DNA from: Larix kaempferi
Taxonomy: Eukaryota; Streptophyta; Pinopsida; Pinales; Pinaceae
DNA length: 64,000 bases
Direction: 5' to 3'
NCBI GenBank assembly: GCA_027924585.1
Contig: BSBM01000779.1
Coordinates: 14,163,001-14,227,000, forward strand
This document shows, one piece after another, positions 60,014-64,000 of this stretch (position 1 is its first letter; the number at the start of each line of letters is the position of its first letter). The notes below the pieces were generated by a model that ran no database searches, was not told where the DNA came from, and saw only the letters and a program-made list of their open reading frames with translations. The position numbers and the translations under genes are program-made.

Positions 60014-60171
60014 TAGGGAGTTGTAGCTTCTTTTTAGTTGGTGATGAATAATTAAAGGGGTTGGTGCCTCCTTCTAGTTGGTGTTGTAAAATCTAGGGAG
60101 TTGTTGATTCCTTTTAGTTGGTGTTGAAGAATCCAAGGGGTTGGTTCCTCCTTTTAGTTGTTGCTGGAAAA
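60014..60171. repeat. About 40-bp tandem repeat, four units
   Basis: Units start near 60,014, 60,056, 60,096 and 60,136 with AGGGGTTGGTGCCTCCTTYT followed by AGTTGGTGTTG. Differences among units are moderate. Confidence 0.75.
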
Positions 60172-60600
60172 TGTAAAACCCCCATTTTGACCCTTGGAAT
60201 GTATTGGTTTGATATGTAAATATTGTAAATATGTGATGTATTATTCCTAGTGTGGATATCAAGGCCAATAACCCTCTAGTGAATGCTCAGCTTATAAAGG
60301 TAAGTATTTGATATTTTGTAGACATGTGCTAGTCATCCATGGAAAAATGTAAAACAATGTAAATATTTATAATGTAAATAGAATTCTAAGAGTTGGTTAT
60401 GGAGATAACTAAAATGAGGGGCTATCTTTATCCACTAGGGAGAGGAGAAGGGTGTGTGGGATTAAATCCTTTGTTTACAAGTGTCATCTTGAGAATCCAT
60501 GTGCCATAAATGGTAAGTAACTACCCAAGTGGACTTCCTTACCAATCTTTAATTCTGTTGTAAGAGGGTTAATGGATCATGTGCTCAGCCCAAAACTTCT
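60172..60600 (+). repeat. LTR relic related to the solo LTR at 37,064
   Basis: Starts TGTAAAACCCCCATTTTGAC and shares CTTGGAATGTATT, GTAAATATG and CAAGGCCAATRMYY blocks in order with the first 150 bp of the 37,064-38,511 LTR. The right limit cannot be set; a TTACA end at 61,118 is possible but its flanks do not match. Confidence 0.5.
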
Positions 60601-62066
60601 TATGGTTGAGTATGGGATCCATTTTGTGTACCCAAAAGTCAGTTTCTCTCATGGATATTCATTTCCCTTCATCCCCATTCCATTGTTGGGCAACCAAACT
60701 CCAATTTTTAGCAAGATATCATATTCCTAATAATGAGGGGAACATAAATCATAGCTAGAGGAAAAACAATGTTTTAGAGTGCAAAAAATGTCCAAAACTT
60801 CATGTGGATTGTGAATTCCAGTGGGGGATCCATAGATATGAACCTTGGGGAAAATTTGAGAGTGTTAAAGACCCAAGAAACCATGGGAAAACCCAAATTT
60901 GGGAGCTTGGAGATTGAATTTCATGGTTGAAATCAATGTGGCTAGAAATGAGATAATTCAAGAGAAAATTGAGGTAGAAGGAGACTAGAGGAGGATGATA
61001 ATAAATATGGAAAAATCAACCTGTTATTATAATGGGGTGGAAGAGGGAGTTGTGTATTATTGATCCATAACCTTCCATGGATATTCCATTGGAACAGTTC
61101 ATCATAATGGATCTTACAACTTAGTTCTTTTTATTAGCTTGTTACCATTGAATGGTAAATAATCTGAACTGATGGAAAGATAACCAAAGAAAATAAATAC
61201 ACAATCCACACAACAACAAAATATATACCCTAGGAAAGCTCACTATGGGGAAAAACCTAACTAGAAATGAGGACTATGCCTTGCTTTTTTATATAGAATG
61301 TAAATACAAAGGAATGGGTGCTCTCTATGGAATTACCTATGACTCTACGACTAGAATGGCTATTGCAGGATATCCTACCTCCTTTGCTCTACTCTAATCT
61401 GCACTCTTGTGTTTTTTCTCACCTATGGAACAATACCATAACATCATAATAAATGGAACCCCTTCTTCTCCTAATAGTTTGATATTTAACATAAAACAAG
61501 TTATACAACTTAATGAGAACCCGACATTGTTCTTGTTTTTTGGGGGTCAATTTTAGTAGTTTTGTTTTACCTTTGTTTCAAAAAGTGTGTATACTAGTAG
61601 CACCATTTTTCATTTTGAGCCATTTTTTGTGATTTTCAAACTTATTGGTCATAAGAAAACTATAACTTTTATTAACAAGGGCCATTTTCCAAACTTTACA
61701 AAAAAAACTACATTTAATAGCTAGCTATAGTAAAAAATACACACATTTTTGAATTTTTCTAAGATTTATAAGCTAGTTAGAACGAAAAATATATGCATTT
61801 TCAAAGTTTTTTCATTAAACTTTTATCTTAAAGAAGTCAATTTTGGGGCAAATTTCTAAACAAAATGAGAAAAAAAAAAGACATTTCAAACCATTTTTCA
61901 ACATATTTTCTTCTATTTGATGTATAAAAATGATACTCTTTAACATTATTTTGATTCACATAAACTCAACAAAACCTATACCATATATTTCTAAATATCA
62001 TATTAAAAACATAATAGTTATTCTCAAACTAAAATCCTCAATTCAAAACATTACAAAAATATCTTA
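60601..62066. other. Unassigned DNA
   Basis: No supported coding frame. At about 61,170-61,330 the words CTCACTATGGGGAAAAACC and following look like copia LTR/leader vocabulary, but no ends were found. AT-rich to 62,060. Confidence 0.35.
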
Positions 62067-63391
62067 TCAAAAATTTGTCAACATTGACATTTTCCTCAAC
62101 AATATGAAACTAATCAAGAATATCATGCATCCCGAAATCTTCATCGAAATTGACATTTTCTGCTGGTTGGCCTCTTCCTGGACCTCAACTTGTTCTTCCA
62201 GTGGGTCCTCTACTTCTCCAAAATGCCCAAAGTGATATTTTATGAACATCCCTTTTAAGGGAGACTGGAGCTCTTTCGACATATTTTCCACAAGTGACTC
62301 ACTAAATTCTCCTTTCTTCAAACCAACTTCCTGCATTTCATCTGGAATAAATTTCATAGCATTAATTCCTTGCTTTATATAATTGCACTGTAGTAGATCA
62401 TTCTCAATGGATATGCAATTTCTTCCTTTTTGTAATGAACATTCTATTGTTGTACCTAATCAACACATACAAAACAAAAAAAAGTTAAATAACATAATGA
62501 AACATAAATTTGAAAAATATATATTACTAAATTTAGATTATGGCAATAGTTTCATATGTAATATCAAAAATATTACCCGATCCTGAGAACAAATCTAAAA
62601 CCCAATCTCCTTCTCTTGAAAAAATATCTATTAGATAATAAATCAATGCTTGTGGCTTCTGGTAGATGTTTACAATCTCTCCTTCCAAATCTCTTTCTTC
62701 ATATGTCAACTTGTTAACCACGACATTATAAGACAATATTTGACTATATTTTCCTTCACTCTTTTCATTGATTAAAAGAGTTTCATAGGTCTCATATTTT
62801 TTCCAACATGCAATATGTATGTTTTCAATATCACTCATAAATGGATTAGTGTTGGAGCTATGAATGTTAGGCTTATGCCTATAGCAAAAATAGATAAGAA
62901 TCTAATTAACTTATAGAAAAATAATTTTGGTTTCTAAATTCAATTGTTTAATAATATACTACAAATATCTTACTAATACAGTTGTTTCCTTGAGTTTGTT
63001 TTATCCCTAAAAGTTGTTAGCACTACTCCTCCTTGTAGATTTGAATGGAAAACAAGAAATCTCCATAGGGGTGATGTTGTGACATCCAGAAATCTCGAAA
63101 CCACTTTATTGAATGACTGGTATGTATAAGGCTCACAATCATAAGTAATGTTTTTGATATTGTATCCATGAGGGATATCTGAAATAACTAGGGAGTACTC
63201 CTTTTTGGGAACAAGATTTTCAATGTTTGCAAAATCACTTCATATTGCACAGTGTCGAGCCCATTCGAAACATGATGATCAAGGGTGTCATCAAGTTCAA
63301 CGTTTTCAAGACATTGTCTTCCTTGTCATTCTATTTTAGCTCTTTGAATATGAATTTTGAAAGACTCGGGTATTCTATTCTTCTTTGACAT
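62067..63391 (-). pseudogene. DNA N4/N6-methyltransferase-like gene (class beta order), three exons visible, probably broken
   Basis: Minus strand. Exon A 63,391-62,974: KKEYSLVISDIPHGYNIKN, where DIPHGY sits at the place of the catalytic (D/N/S)PP(Y/F) motif IV, then SPLWRFLVFHSNLQGGVV. Exon B 62,878-62,577: ACWKKYETYETLLIN, QKPQALIYYLIDIFSREGDW and the AdoMet motif VLDLFSGSG. Exon C 62,455-62,067: TTIECSLQKGRNCISIEND, then a charged tail (FGEVEDPLEEQVEVQEEANQ). Introns of 95 and 121 bp have GT and AG borders; removing the second one joins LFSGSG to TTIECS exactly as in the family. Motif IV before motif I, preceded by KP..L, is the order of beta-class N4-cytosine/N6-adenine methylases. Breaks: a stop and a shift in the first third of exon A, and a TAG at the A-B junction. 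Substrate unknown. Other class I methylases are possible but less fitting. Confidence 0.62.
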
Positions 63392-63499
63392 CTTTGAAAA
63401 CAAAATTATATCTATTAGTAATAAAATAGAAATGAATTCACTTAGAAATAAATATAATAGAAAATATCATAAATCATGATATATTTTTGTATGCAACAA

Positions 63500-63660
63500 A
63501 TAAATATTTTAAGTTTTCCATGTAGCTTGAATCTGGATAGTTGCATCTAGCATCATCCCAACTCTTCGCACCCAACATTATAACCATATCCTCTTGTATT
63601 TTCATGTAAACCTTATGACTACTGTTGGTTGTGGAGCCAGATCTTCTAGTCTCATAGATG
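63500..63660 (-). pseudogene. Possible upstream exon of the methyltransferase-like gene
   Basis: Minus-strand frame YETRRSGSTTNSSHKVYMKI, MLGAKSWDDARCNYPDSSYM, ENLKYLFVAYK lies just upstream of exon A with no stop. No family was recognised for this part, and its splice borders are not clear. It ends at the LTR border near 63,676, so any earlier exons were separated by that insertion or lie outside the window. Confidence 0.35.
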
Positions 63661-63675
63661 ATATTGTATCAGCCG

Positions 63676-64000
63676 TGTTTGTACCCTAGTTCTATATGAT
63701 CTGTAGGTGGACTGTACACTCACCCCAGCGGGGGGGTGTGGGGGGGCATTGCCCCCCCACGGGGTTCCAGGGGGGACCATCCCCCCTGGCTGGGGGGTCC
63801 GGGGGCCAGCGGTCCCTCGGCGGGGGTTTGGGGGCAGTGCCCCCCGAGAAATGGGGGTTCAGGGGCAACGCCCCCGAAGAAAATTTTTGGGGCTGTTTTC
63901 GCTAGCTGTTTTGCGGGCCCATGGTTTTGGGTATCCCGTGGTATTTTCCCATTGTATTTCCCTTATAAAAGAAAGACATTGTAATACGGCTAGGGTTGTT
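63676..64000 (+). repeat. Start of a copia-type LTR with GC-rich palindromic block, cut by window end
   Basis: From TGTTTGTACCCTAG the sequence turns into a run of GGGGG...GCCCCC hairpin words (63,720-63,890), then GCGGGCCCATGGTTTTG and GTATTTTCCCATTG, blocks shared with the LTR at 11,098-11,612 in the opposite orientation. TTATAAAAG near 63,963 is a likely TATA box. The two GC-rich plus-strand frames here (63,696-63,905 and 63,736-63,984) are artefacts of the G/C runs. Confidence 0.6.

Noticed and set aside
60172-61118. A complete 947-bp solo LTR (TGTAAAACC...TCTTACA)
   Set aside because: The flanks GAAAA and ACTTA do not match and the right end differs from the related LTR; only the left part is supported.
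63696-63984. Two overlapping GC-rich open frames rich in Gly/Pro
   Set aside because: They arise from G and C runs in the copia LTR start and have no protein-like composition.
1-64000. CRISPR-like or prokaryotic systems
   Set aside because: Direct repeats seen are tandem and spacerless, and all coding evidence is plant or retrotransposon.

Overview
The window reads as nuclear DNA of a large-genome seed plant, most likely a gymnosperm such as a conifer. It is AT-rich and intron-bearing. The only clear host gene is a 3' exon of a yellow-stripe-like (YSL) metal-nicotianamine transporter at the left edge. Almost everything else is old, mutated, nested LTR retrotransposon sequence (Ty3/gypsy lineages Reina, Tekay/Del-like and Tat, plus Ty1/copia), with one CACTA transposon end. 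There are no bacterial features, no rRNA or tRNA genes that I could see, and no CRISPR array.

Layout. 1-0.5 kb: YSL exon. 0.5-3.2 kb: intergenic DNA with short tandem repeats. 3.24-8.31 kb: a complete but dead Ty3/gypsy element (TSD TGTGT) lacking RT and the integrase core, with a 608-bp solo LTR of another family inside it. 9.7-11.6 kb: tandem repeats, then the 5' end of a minus-strand copia element (PR, gag, LTR). 11.6-11.9 kb: a faint RNase H relic. 14.4-42.4 kb: a multi-level nest. A minus-strand Reina chromovirus (3' LTR, chromodomain, IN, RH, PR, gag) is split in gag at 17,821/41,910 by a plus-strand Tekay-like chromovirus (17,822-41,909). That element is split in gag by a 13-kb non-autonomous element with 2.5-kb LTRs (21,755-34,796, TSD ATTTT) and in RNase H by a 1.45-kb solo LTR (37,064-38,511). 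The Tekay-like element also carries a third LTR end on its right side. 42.37-43.1 kb: CACTA terminus with subterminal repeats. 44.1-59.2 kb: a minus-strand Tat-type element with 985-bp LTRs, the order gag-PR-RT-RH-IN-second RNase H, and an opposite-strand extra gene related to the plant mobile domain family. 59.4-60.6 kb: minisatellites and an LTR relic. 62.07-63.66 kb (minus): exons of a DNA N4/N6-methyltransferase-like gene, cut off by a copia LTR starting near 63,676.

What stands out. (1) The methyltransferase-like relic, in which a degenerate catalytic motif precedes a DxFxGSGTT AdoMet motif that is restored exactly when an intron is removed. (2) The 13-kb non-autonomous element, whose 8-kb interior has no gag-pol but carries a GC-rich island with ACGT-core elements and short coding-like segments, suggesting captured host promoter/exon DNA. 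(3) The Tat element with an extra RNase H after integrase and an antisense PMD-like gene. The nest gives a relative chronology: Reina first, then the Tekay-like element, then the non-autonomous element and the solo LTR.

All assignments rest on reading translations and repeats by eye; no database search or alignment was run. Lineage names and divergence statements are therefore approximate.
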